From Acidovorax sp. T1 (lineage in GTDB: Bacteria; Pseudomonadota; Gammaproteobacteria; Burkholderiales; Burkholderiaceae_C), in the NCBI RefSeq assembly GCF_002176815.1, contig NZ_CP021648.1, forward strand, positions 3,170,001 through 3,234,000: a stretch of 64,000 nucleotides of DNA, given 5' to 3'. Shown here in pieces: positions 6,931 to 14,847 of this stretch. The notes under the pieces are model-generated. The model had not been told where the DNA came from and did not search any database. It saw only the letters and a program-made list of their open reading frames with translations. The first letter of the stretch is position 1. The number at the start of each line of letters is the position of its first letter. Made by a program: the position numbers and the translations under genes.

Positions 6931-8103
6931 TTACAGCGCCGGCCGCGCGTCGCTGGGGTCGATGCGCTGCGCCCGCGCCACCGACATCAGAATGCCCAGC
7001 GCCAGCCCCAGCGTGACCATGGCCGTGCCGCCATAGCTGATGAACGGCAGCGGCACGCCCACCACCGGCAAGATTCCGCTGACCATGCCCATGTTCACAA
7101 ACGCATAGGTGAAGAAGATCATCGACACCGCCCCCGCCATGAGCCGCCCGAACAAAGTGGTTGCGCCCACCGCAATGGCCAGCCCGCGCCACACCAGCAG
7201 CAAAAAGCACACAATCAGAAACAGGTTGCCGACCAGGCCGAATTCTTCGGAAAAGGCCGCAAAGATGAAGTCGGTGGTGCGCTCGGGAATGAACTCCAGG
7301 TGGGTCTGCGTGCCGGCCATGAACCCTTTGCCAAAAACGCCGCCCGAGCCAATGGCAATCATGCCCTGGATGATGTGAAAACCCTTGCCCAGCGGGTCGC
7401 GCGAGGGATCGAGCAAGGTGCATATGCGCTGCTGCTGGTAGTCATGCAGGATGGACCAGCGCACGCCGTCGGCGCACAGCCGGGGCTCCAGCGAGACCAG
7501 CAGCACGATGCCCACGACGCCCAGCAACACCGGGGGCAGCACCAGCTTCCACGACAAGCCGGCAAAAAAGATCACCGACAGCCCCGCCGCCAGCACCAGC
7601 AGCGAGGTGCCGAGGTCGGGCTGCTTCATGATCAGGCCCACGGGAATGACCAGCAGCAGCCCCGCGGCGGCAAAATCCAGCGGCCGCAGTTGCCCCTCGC
7701 GCTTCTGGAACCACCAGGCCAGCATCAGGGGCATGGCGATCTTGAGCAGTTCGCTGGGCTGAATGACAACGCCGAGGTTGATCCAGCGCTGGGCCCCCTT
7801 CTTGGTGATGCCGAACAAGGCCACCGCCACCAGCAGCGCCACCCCCACGGCATACAGGGGCACAGCCAGGGCCATGATCTTCTGGGGCGGCACCTGGGCC
7901 ACCATGAACAAGATGGCAACGGCAATCAGCATGTTGCGCGCATGGTCCGCAAAGCGCGTACCGTGGTCGTACCCGGATGAATACATGGCCAGCAACCCGG
8001 CGCTGGCGAGCACAGCCACCACCAGGACGAGCGGCCAGTCAAACCCTTGGAACAGGGGCAAAAAACGCTGGGGGAAAGAAGGTTTGTCGAAAACGGCGGC
8101 CAT
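6931..8103 (-). CDS. rodA: Rod shape-determining protein RodA (SEDS glycosyltransferase)
   Basis: RodA polymerises lipid II into glycan strands for cell elongation, with a cognate class B PBP (PBP2/MrdA) and MreBCD. The 390-aa protein has about ten hydrophobic membrane segments. It contains SEDS hallmarks: WINLGVVIQPSELLKI, PDLGTSLLVLAAG, the extracellular loop near DPSRDPLGKGFHIIQGMIAI, and the C-terminal GVPLPFISYGGTAM. The ATG at 8103 was chosen over a TTG six bases earlier. Only rodA is here: mreBCD and mrdA are not in the window, and the next gene on this strand is a histidine kinase 31 bp upstream. Confidence 0.96.
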   Translation of the reverse strand: MAAVFDKPSFPQRFLPLFQGFDWPLVLVVAVLASAGLLAMYSSGYDHGTRFADHARNMLIAVAILFMVAQVPPQKIMALAVPLYAVGVALLVAVALFGITKKGAQRWINLGVVIQPSELLKIAMPLMLAWWFQKREGQLRPLDFAAAGLLLVIPVGLIMKQPDLGTSLLVLAAGLSVIFFAGLSWKLVLPPVLLGVVGIVLLVSLEPRLCADGVRWSILHDYQQQRICTLLDPSRDPLGKGFHIIQGMIAIGSGGVFGKGFMAGTQTHLEFIPERTTDFIFAAFSEEFGLVGNLFLIVCFLLLVWRGLAIAVGATTLFGRLMAGAVSMIFFTYAFVNMGMVSGILPVVGVPLPFISYGGTAMVTLGLALGILMSVARAQRIDPSDARPAL

Positions 8104-8134
8104 GGGCAATTATCCCTGCCGGCACCACGACCTG

Positions 8135-9979
8135 TCAGGCCAACGTGATTTCCACCACGGTCTCGCCCACCCTGCTGCGAATGACAAGGGCGGCACCGAT
8201 GGCCTTGGCACGCTCATGGAGCGCAAGCAGCCCTTTGCGAAACGGTCGCGCGGTGTCATAACCCACCCCGTTGTCCGCAATGCGAACCACGACCCAGTGT
8301 CCCTGCGCCTTGGCCTCGATCCGCAGCTTGCTGGCGTGCGCATGCTGCAGCACATTGGACAAGGACTCCAGCACCATGAATTGCAGATGCCGCATGCCGA
8401 CCGCATCCAGCCGCTCCAGCGGTTCAATCAGGTCCACGTCCCAAAGCAGTTCGATATCCGCCGCATTGAGCTTAGGCTCCAGCCGGTAACGCAGATTGGC
8501 CAGCAAGCCCGTGACATCCCCCGCAGGAAGGTGCATGGCATCTATCGACAGTTTGATCTGGTCCAGTGAATCCCGCAGCGTATGCAGCACCTCGTCGTTG
8601 CTCGCCCGGCCCGACTGCAGTTGCCGGATGGCGGCACTGATGTGGGCCCCTACCCCGTCGTGCAGATCACGCAGGATGCGTGTGCGCTCGTTCACCCGTT
8701 CCTGCTCCCGCGCAAGCAACTCCAGCCGCTCGTAGCTTGATTGCAGCGCCTGCTCCTTGGCGGCCATCTGCAGGGCCATGGTGGACAGCAGGTATCGCAC
8801 CTGCACGCTGGCCTCCCGAAACCGCGTGAACACAATATAGGCCAGCAACACGCCGAAAACCACCGAGGAGTAACGCATCAACGTATTGCCCCCCAGCGTC
8901 ATCTGCACCCGAAACACAGCCCAATCCCGCACGCCCACCAGCAAGTTGAAAACCAAGGCGGCAGCAACCAGCCGGTGCAGATGGCTGCCCGTGCGCAGCG
9001 CAGACCAGCAGTACAGCGCTACAAACGGCAGAGCGACAACGCCCAGACTCGCATACCACCAGGTCAGCCACCCCTTGTAGCCCCATTGCGCTGCGACCGC
9101 GCAGCCAACCCCCGTGACCAGCAGGAGGGCCAGCGCCCACTGCAGACGCACCACACTGAAACGCCCACGCCAACCCACCGCCAACGCACTGAACATCAGC
9201 ATGGACGCTACCCAAACCCCGAGCGCCTCAATAAACAGAATGTCCCACCAGAACCTGGGCAAGGGCGGCGTCTCCAGCAGCACGCTGCCCACGCGCAGAC
9301 TCCAGAAATATTCTGCGAGCGCCGCATAGAGATACAGCGGATCCCTCTGTTTTCCGGGCGACTGGGTCGGGTTGACCTGTGTCCACCAGAGTGCCAAAGC
9401 AATCGTGCCCACCAGCAGGCTCACAATGACAACAACCCGCGTTCCCGTGACACGCTGAAGATACTCCGCGTCATACAGCGGCACGATCTCAGCGTGCGAC
9501 CCCACCCAGGGGCTGGCCACGCCAGCCCGCCGGGCATGATCGGCCCGAATTCGGACCTGGATCAGGTTGTCTTGCCGCAGCAAACCTACCGGAATGGTGA
9601 TGAGGCGGGGGATCTGGCCGTAGTCGTTTCGGTCAAACGTTTTCAGGTCGCCCTTGCTGTCCAGCAAGGCACCGTTGAGCCGGACCTCGTAAGCGTTGCC
9701 AAGGCGCAGGAAATACAGAAACCAGGGCTCTTTCGGTATGTCCTGAAGCGACAGCGACATCTCGAATTCGGCATGCCCCCGGCCCCCGCGATGCCACCAG
9801 TCCCACACATAAGGCAGCGTCGCCTCGAAATGCCTCACCTGCCCATCGACTTCAACTGTCGCCTGGGCTGAGGTCAATTGCAGCGGCGCGGCCTGTACGC
9901 CACTGACCATGGCCAGCCACCACAGCAATACACCCAACAGGCGGATGAAGGACAAGAACCCAAAAGAACGACGCCGCAT
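8135..9979 (-). CDS. Membrane histidine kinase, NarL/DegS type, with 7-TM sensor
   Basis: This 614-aa sensor kinase has an N-terminal signal segment (residues 10-30), an extracytoplasmic beta-rich domain (about 31-180, with YEVRLNGALLDSKGD resembling a sugar-binding jelly roll), and about seven hydrophobic segments (about 185-385), like 7TM-DISM receptors. A coiled linker follows, then a HisKA_3 phosphoacceptor (RILRDLHDGVGAHISAAI) and a HATPase with ADNGVGYD. HisKA_3 kinases pair with LuxR-type regulators, and one is encoded 9 bp upstream on the same strand. The ligand is unknown. The divergent lipoprotein gene is a plausible target. Confidence 0.9.
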   Translation of the reverse strand: MRRRSFGFLSFIRLLGVLLWWLAMVSGVQAAPLQLTSAQATVEVDGQVRHFEATLPYVWDWWHRGGRGHAEFEMSLSLQDIPKEPWFLYFLRLGNAYEVRLNGALLDSKGDLKTFDRNDYGQIPRLITIPVGLLRQDNLIQVRIRADHARRAGVASPWVGSHAEIVPLYDAEYLQRVTGTRVVVIVSLLVGTIALALWWTQVNPTQSPGKQRDPLYLYAALAEYFWSLRVGSVLLETPPLPRFWWDILFIEALGVWVASMLMFSALAVGWRGRFSVVRLQWALALLLVTGVGCAVAAQWGYKGWLTWWYASLGVVALPFVALYCWSALRTGSHLHRLVAAALVFNLLVGVRDWAVFRVQMTLGGNTLMRYSSVVFGVLLAYIVFTRFREASVQVRYLLSTMALQMAAKEQALQSSYERLELLAREQERVNERTRILRDLHDGVGAHISAAIRQLQSGRASNDEVLHTLRDSLDQIKLSIDAMHLPAGDVTGLLANLRYRLEPKLNAADIELLWDVDLIEPLERLDAVGMRHLQFMVLESLSNVLQHAHASKLRIEAKAQGHWVVVRIADNGVGYDTARPFRKGLLALHERAKAIGAALVIRSRVGETVVEITLA

Positions 9980-9988
9980 GTGCAGTGG

Positions 9989-10747
9989 TCAGTCCGATCG
10001 GCCGCTGGAATAGCTCGGCAGCAGCCCCAATTTGACCGCTTCATAAACCGCTTCATTCTTGGAGTGCACAGCCAGCTTGCTGTAAAGGCTCTTGATATGC
10101 GTGCGCACCGTGTGCACGCTGATGCCCTGCAGGCGCGCGGTTTCCCCATAAGAAAACCCTCGTGCGATCAGCTCCAGAACTTCTTGCTCCTTGCCCGATA
10201 ACAACACCGGCTCTGGCGCATTGCGGCCCGCCTGTCCGTCACCCATTGCAGATGCTGTGTTCTTGAGCGCAACCGGACCACCTGGCTGAAGTTGCGCTGG
10301 CGAACGCGTGGCGTGCAAGCTCAGGTACTTGGACAAGACCCGCCGCGCGATCATGGGCGAAATGGGCGAAGCGCCCTGCTTCATCTCCAAAATGGTTTCC
10401 GCAACATTTTCTGGCGTGGAGTCCTTGTGGATGTAGCCCAGCGCGCCGGCTTCAATGCTAGCCAGCACGTTGTCCTCGTCGCCAAACATCGAGATCACCA
10501 GCGGCTCGCACTCCGGATGCAGCTGCCGCGCATACCGGATCACTTCCAGTCCGCTGCCATCGGGCAGCCCTAAGTCCACCAGCAAAACATCCACCTGATG
10601 CTCGGCATCGTCCAGCCAGGCCCGTGCCTCGGCAACGGAGCCCATGCTGGCAGCCAGCGCCAACCGGTCGCAACGTGACACGCTGGCGGCAAAAAACTCG
10701 CGCATCTGCGAGTCGTCTTCAACAATCAGCACACGCCACACAGGCAT
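9989..10747 (-). CDS. LuxR/NarL-family response regulator
   Basis: This 252-aa two-domain regulator has a receiver domain at residues 1-125 (acidic pocket ED11D12, phospho-acceptor D58 in LLVDLGLPDGSG, switch S/T near VISMF, K in YIHKDSTPENV), a roughly 60-residue linker and a C-terminal LuxR HTH (LSGKEQEVLELIARGFSYGETARLQGISVHTVRTHIKSLYSKL). It is the partner of the kinase 9 bp downstream. Start choice: the ATG at 10747 directly abuts AAGGGAG, whereas a GTG two codons later (10741) has the ideal 6-nt spacing, so the true start may be GTG at 10741. A perfect palindrome TCAAACCGGTTTGA lies just upstream and may be autoregulatory. Confidence 0.93.
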   Translation of the reverse strand: MPVWRVLIVEDDSQMREFFAASVSRCDRLALAASMGSVAEARAWLDDAEHQVDVLLVDLGLPDGSGLEVIRYARQLHPECEPLVISMFGDEDNVLASIEAGALGYIHKDSTPENVAETILEMKQGASPISPMIARRVLSKYLSLHATRSPAQLQPGGPVALKNTASAMGDGQAGRNAPEPVLLSGKEQEVLELIARGFSYGETARLQGISVHTVRTHIKSLYSKLAVHSKNEAVYEAVKLGLLPSYSSGRSD

Positions 10748-10758
10748 CTCCCTTGGGC

Positions 10759-10772
10759 TCAAACCGGTTTGA
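10759..10772. promoter_or_regulatory. Perfect 14-bp palindrome upstream of the response regulator
   Basis: TCAAACCGGTTTGA is a perfect inverted repeat whose near edge is 12 bp from the ATG at 10747. Its position suggests an operator for this regulator or another factor. The binding protein is unknown. Confidence 0.45.
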
Positions 10773-10827
10773 ATAGGTAACCCGCAAGCAGCATAAACCT
10801 GTGCCGTCCAAACCACCAGCCACCCAC

Positions 10828-10897
10828 CATCCCATGAATAAGGGAGCACGCCAGAACGCCGCAGCGGCGGTTGTAGCCCCCCCATGTTCATGGGATG
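10828..10897. promoter_or_regulatory. Inverted-repeat operator-like pair in the divergent region
   Basis: CATCCCATGAA (10828-10838) and TTCATGGGATG (10887-10897) form a perfect 11-bp inverted repeat with 48 bp between. The second arm overlaps a compact dyad CCCATGTTCATGGG (10881-10894). The pair lies between the LuxR-type regulator gene and the lipoprotein gene and could hold the promoter-control site for either. The dyads are seen in the sequence; the role is inferred. Confidence 0.4.
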
Positions 10898-10986
10898 CAA
10901 TCCGTCACGACTATCGGCTCAATTAGCTCCGAGCGGAATCTGGAAGGCTTTGCAGACCGCTTGATTCAAACTCCTTGGAGATACTT

Positions 10987-13332
10987 ATGACGATGCAACT
11001 CGGCAAACTGGCATTTGCCCTGGCAGGTGCTGCCATGCTGACCGTAGCAGGGTGTGGTGGTGGCGGTGACAGCACGCCCGCACCACCGCCCGCGGCGGCC
11101 AAGACCAGCGTGCCCGTGACCGTAGTCGACGGCGCGATCGAGAAAGCCACGGTATGCCTGGACAAAAACCTCAATGGTGTTTGCGACCCCAGCGAACCTT
11201 CAGGCAGGACGGACATCGACGGCAAGGTGACGCTGCAAATTGACAGTGCAGACGCCAACAAGTACCCGATCCTCGCGGTCGTCGGCACCGATGCCGTCGA
11301 TAAGGATCACGGCCCCGTCACGACCCCCTTCACCATGCAGGCCCCAGCCGACAAACCTGCGGTCGTCAGCCCACTGACCACGCTGGTGCAATCCGTGATT
11401 TCCAACACCGGTGCCAACAGTGCCGATGCCGAAGCCTCCGTCAAAGCCCAAACCGGCCTCAACGTTTCGCTGTTTGCAGACTTCACCAAGGACAGCACGG
11501 CCGACAGCCAGGCCGCCGCCACTGTGGCACGCATGGTGGTGTTGACCACCCAGCAACAATCCACCCTGCTGAGCAACACTGTGGGCTCGAGCGCCATCGA
11601 CGGCGCAGTAATCAAACAGTCCGATCTGGACAAGATCATCCAGAACAGACTGCTTGAAATCCTGCCGGCGCTACTGACTGCATTGGCAGACCCCAGTGTC
11701 CAGAACGCAGCCCCGGCGGACAAGGATGCGGCGTTGCTGGCCCAGGCCAATACGCTGGTCAATAGCCCAGACACTGGCATCCCAACGACTGCCGTCACCA
11801 CCCTGGTTGCCATCAACAACCAGACCGCTTCTCCCACCGTGGTGGCAGAAACACCCGCAGCAGGTGGAACCTTGCGCAGCCTGAATTTCACGGATTCTGC
11901 AAACTGGTCTGTCAGAGCCCTCGTTTCCACGCTGGCGCAGAACACCCCGGATGCCTCGAACAACGTCAAGTATGTAAGCCGCCGCTACAACAGCGTGAAC
12001 GGTGCGGTGGCCGCATGGAACAACGGAGGCAGCCCCAACCGCCAGGCAGACCTGCATTTCAATGGGGCCAGCTGGGTCGGTTGTGCCTTGAACAGCGAAA
12101 ACACCAGTACGGTGCGCGATGCCAAAGGCAACTCCAGCTACAACGACTGCGACAAGATGGAAACCGGCCGGTCGAACCGCGCCGTATTCGACATCGCCGA
12201 CCGCCCCATGATCGACGTGTACAACCAGATCACAGCAGCTGGCTACACCAACCTGGCCATCGCTTCGGCAGCCACCGTTCTGAGCGCTGCCAAGTTCCCG
12301 GCCGGTGCCAAATTGTTCTACCAATCGAACACGCCCCTGACTACAGCGGTGGCTTATTACCCGGGAAGCAGCAACTATGTGACGCAGTACAGCCCGGCTG
12401 TCTCTGCCGGAGGTATTGCGAGCACCCAGGGAGCCACTGCAGGCTGCAACTCCAGCGAGTTCAGGGACACCAACGGCACCAACAGCGCCACGCTGGAGGG
12501 CATGATCAGTGCCATGACGGGTACGCCTTGCGTGTTTGCACAGGGCAAGTTTACGTACAACAACGTTCTCTACACGAGTCCAGACCCGACCGATGAGGCA
12601 TGGGGCAACAGCACCGTCAGCCTCGGCAACATCGGTAACGCACCGGTGGGTACAGGCGCCACGGCACCGGGCTTTTACAGCGGCAATACCAGACTTCGTG
12701 TGGCCTTCAAGGGCGCTGGCACGAACCCGGTGACTTACTACGCCTGCAAGGAGCGCTTCAACAATGGCTCGGCACGCAACTGCACAGAGATCGGCACGGG
12801 CACCTACACCATCACAACCCAGGGCGACGCGCGCGTCATGACACTGAGCAACCCGCCCCTGGTCGCCAATGGACTGGGTTACCAGCGTGTGTTTGTGGAG
12901 CGGGGTAACAAGGTCTACCTGGGCTACCAGAACAACATGACGACCACCAACACCGCGCGGTTGAATCTGGCTGCCACCAACGCCCTGGCCGCCCAACTGG
13001 GGTTGCCCGCCATGGATCCGGAGGTGCCCTTGGCCTTGACGAGAACATCCTACTCGGGCGAATGGGTGGTTTCCGACCCCGTTGCAGCGGACGGATCAAC
13101 CACCATCCGTATTGATGGCAACGGCAACGTCACTTGCACCTGGATAGACAGCACCGGGACCGGGACCAATCCATGCACCCTGTCGTTTACAGACCTGGCA
13201 ACTGGCGCCTTTACCCTGACCGATGCTGACGGTACCGCCACTGGTACCCTCAATTTCTTGACGGGCGCGGCCAGCGGAACATTTGCAGATACAGACGGCT
13301 CGACGGGCAGCTTCATGGGTGTCCGTCGCTAA
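10987..13332 (+). CDS. Large secreted lipoprotein, function unknown (781 aa)
   Basis: The ATG at 10987 follows a GGAG box with 6-nt spacing. A signal peptide ends in a lipobox (LTVAGC, Cys at about residue 22), followed by GGGGDSTPAPPPAAAK, a flexible tether, so this is an outer-membrane or periplasmic lipoprotein. Residues about 40-75 hold a carboxypeptidase-like/Ca-binding-type repeat (CLDKNLNGVCDPSEP). The middle is Asn/Thr/Ser/Ala-rich with paired cysteines, and the C-terminus has Gly/Asp/Thr-rich beta segments (DADGTATGTLNF). Asn/Thr content is higher than in neighbouring genes. It diverges from the two-component operon and has its own terminator. I cannot assign a function. Confidence 0.88.
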   Translation: MTMQLGKLAFALAGAAMLTVAGCGGGGDSTPAPPPAAAKTSVPVTVVDGAIEKATVCLDKNLNGVCDPSEPSGRTDIDGKVTLQIDSADANKYPILAVVGTDAVDKDHGPVTTPFTMQAPADKPAVVSPLTTLVQSVISNTGANSADAEASVKAQTGLNVSLFADFTKDSTADSQAAATVARMVVLTTQQQSTLLSNTVGSSAIDGAVIKQSDLDKIIQNRLLEILPALLTALADPSVQNAAPADKDAALLAQANTLVNSPDTGIPTTAVTTLVAINNQTASPTVVAETPAAGGTLRSLNFTDSANWSVRALVSTLAQNTPDASNNVKYVSRRYNSVNGAVAAWNNGGSPNRQADLHFNGASWVGCALNSENTSTVRDAKGNSSYNDCDKMETGRSNRAVFDIADRPMIDVYNQITAAGYTNLAIASAATVLSAAKFPAGAKLFYQSNTPLTTAVAYYPGSSNYVTQYSPAVSAGGIASTQGATAGCNSSEFRDTNGTNSATLEGMISAMTGTPCVFAQGKFTYNNVLYTSPDPTDEAWGNSTVSLGNIGNAPVGTGATAPGFYSGNTRLRVAFKGAGTNPVTYYACKERFNNGSARNCTEIGTGTYTITTQGDARVMTLSNPPLVANGLGYQRVFVERGNKVYLGYQNNMTTTNTARLNLAATNALAAQLGLPAMDPEVPLALTRTSYSGEWVVSDPVAADGSTTIRIDGNGNVTCTWIDSTGTGTNPCTLSFTDLATGAFTLTDADGTATGTLNFLTGAASGTFADTDGSTGSFMGVRR

Positions 13333-13370
13333 CCAATCCGGCAAGCGGCTATAGGGCTGCCCTGATCCTC

Positions 13371-13397
13371 AAAGCCCTGCTCCGGCGGGGCTTTTTT
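13371..13397 (+). terminator. Intrinsic terminator after the lipoprotein gene
   Basis: AAAGCCC and GGGGCTT arms enclose TGCTCCGGC and are followed by six Ts, starting 38 bp after the stop codon at 13332. Confidence 0.8.
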
Positions 13398-13430
13398 ACG
13401 ACCACTCTTTCATATAGGCCGGGTGAGACT

Positions 13431-14150
13431 TCATCCCGCCTGCCGGAACTCCATCACGGCCTGGTTGCTCAGGGTACGAAACAAACCCAGGACCTTGTCA
13501 TCCACCACGATGGCGCCGGGCGATGACTGGTCGGCATAGATCAGGGCGAATGGTTGGCCCTTGACCTGCGGGGGCAGCGACAAGAAAGCCGGCGCATTGA
13601 TGCCATGACATACAACTGTGGCAGGCGCGCCTACATGCGCGCCTGGGTGGCATCGTTGATCAGAGTTTCCGCCCCGCGGCACAGACCGCGGTAAACAGGT
13701 CGCCGGGCGTACTCAAGGCACGGCGGCATCCCCCTGGGGCGCCGGCAGCGTCAGCAAACAGGCCGCCGCAGAGCCCGGCTGGCATTGCTGGCCGCTGTGG
13801 GGGCGCTAACGGGTGCCGCCCAGCCGCGCAAGGCGTCGCGAAATGCCTCTGCGGTGGCGTAGCGCGCCGCCGGGCTGCGCGCCAGCGCGCGCTGCAATAG
13901 GGCGCGCAGGGTGGTGCCATCCACCCCTTGCACCGTGAGCAGCGCCACCATCGGCGCCACGGCGTCGTGGGGCACACACCGACCCTGCTGCGCCAGGTGT
14001 TCCGCTTGATGGCCATCTGGCGCTGCAGGCGAGAATCGAATGTCAGCCACACGGCGGTCTGGGCGTCGGCCCCAGCACCCGCAGCAATTCAAGACTGCCC
14101 AGCGCGGAGGAGGCTTGCCCCCCCCCCGAAACCAGTCGTTTAGCGATGGA
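13431..14150 (-). pseudogene. Remnant of a Ser/Thr kinase-type regulatory gene
   Basis: Pieces of one protein can be read in order, in different frames, on the minus strand. First is a glycine-loop start GSLELLRVLG (14070-14100), then after a 1-nt frame slip AQTAVWLTFDSRLQRQMAIK, matching kinase strands beta1-beta3. The catalytic loop is missing. Next comes a C-lobe end (LLQRALARSPAARYATAEAF, about 13855-13890), a region with an in-frame TAG (near 13630), and finally a GAF/HDOD-type tail INAPAFLSLPPQVKG and GQPFALIYADQ. At least two frameshifts, one stop and a large internal deletion show the gene is dead. A run of ten Cs (14118-14127) lies near its 5' end. Confidence 0.78.
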
Positions 14151-14250
14151 AAGCGGGGCAAAATCGGGGCTGGTATGCGAGGCAAAACCAGGCGCCGCAC
14201 GGCGGTAGCTGCCCTTCCATACTTCCACCCAAAGCACCCTCCAAAGCCCC

Positions 14251-14835
14251 ATGACCACCACGCACCTGCTGTACCTGCATGGCTTTCGCTCCTCCCCCCA
14301 GTCGGCCAAGGCCCGGCTGATGGCGGCCTATGTGGCGCAACACCATCCTGCCGTGCACTGGTGGTGCCCCCAGTTGCCGCCCTCGCCCCGGGCCGCCATG
14401 GATCGGGTGGCCCAAGGCATTGCTGCCTGGCCGCGGGCCACCATGGCCGTGGTGGGCTCTTCGCTGGGGGGCTTTTATGCCAGCTGGGTGGCGCGGCAAA
14501 CGGGCTGCGCGAGTGTGCTGCTGAACCCGGCCGTGGACCCGGCGCGGGACCTTGCGCGCCATATCGGCGAGCAAACGGCATGGCACGACCCGGCCGAACG
14601 TTTTTTCTTCCTGCCCGAATACATTGGGCAGTTGCAGGCCCTGGCCGCGGAGTGCCCGCTGTCTGCGGGCCGCGAAATGGCCATCATCGCCAAGGGCGAC
14701 GAGGTGCTGGACTGGCGGGAGATGGCGGCGCGCTACCCCGCCGCCCAGATCACGCTGCTCGAAGGCAGCGACCATGCGCTGAGCGACTTTGGCGGCCACC
14801 TGCCGGCCGTGGCGAAGTTTCTGCGACTGGCATAA
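14251..14835 (+). CDS. YqiA/YcfP-like alpha/beta hydrolase
   Basis: This 194-aa protein of the small esterase family (YqiA, UPF0227-type) has a short alpha/beta fold. It opens with LLYLHGFRSSPQSAKA (oxyanion region HGF), carries the nucleophile elbow GSSLGGFYASW (Ser at about residue 71), an acid in IIAKGDEVLDW and the catalytic His in EGSDHALSDF. It probably hydrolyses short acyl esters in the cytoplasm; the physiological substrate is unknown. No Shine-Dalgarno is obvious. It converges on the ligase gene that ends 13 bp downstream. Confidence 0.9.
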   Translation: MTTTHLLYLHGFRSSPQSAKARLMAAYVAQHHPAVHWWCPQLPPSPRAAMDRVAQGIAAWPRATMAVVGSSLGGFYASWVARQTGCASVLLNPAVDPARDLARHIGEQTAWHDPAERFFFLPEYIGQLQALAAECPLSAGREMAIIAKGDEVLDWREMAARYPAAQITLLEGSDHALSDFGGHLPAVAKFLRLA

Positions 14836-14847
14836 CCAAGATGGAAG

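Noticed and set aside
8741..9871. A 376-codon plus-strand frame antisense to the histidine kinase
   Set aside because: The kinase on the minus strand has all catalytic motifs; the antisense frame is His/Gln/Pro-rich with no domain.
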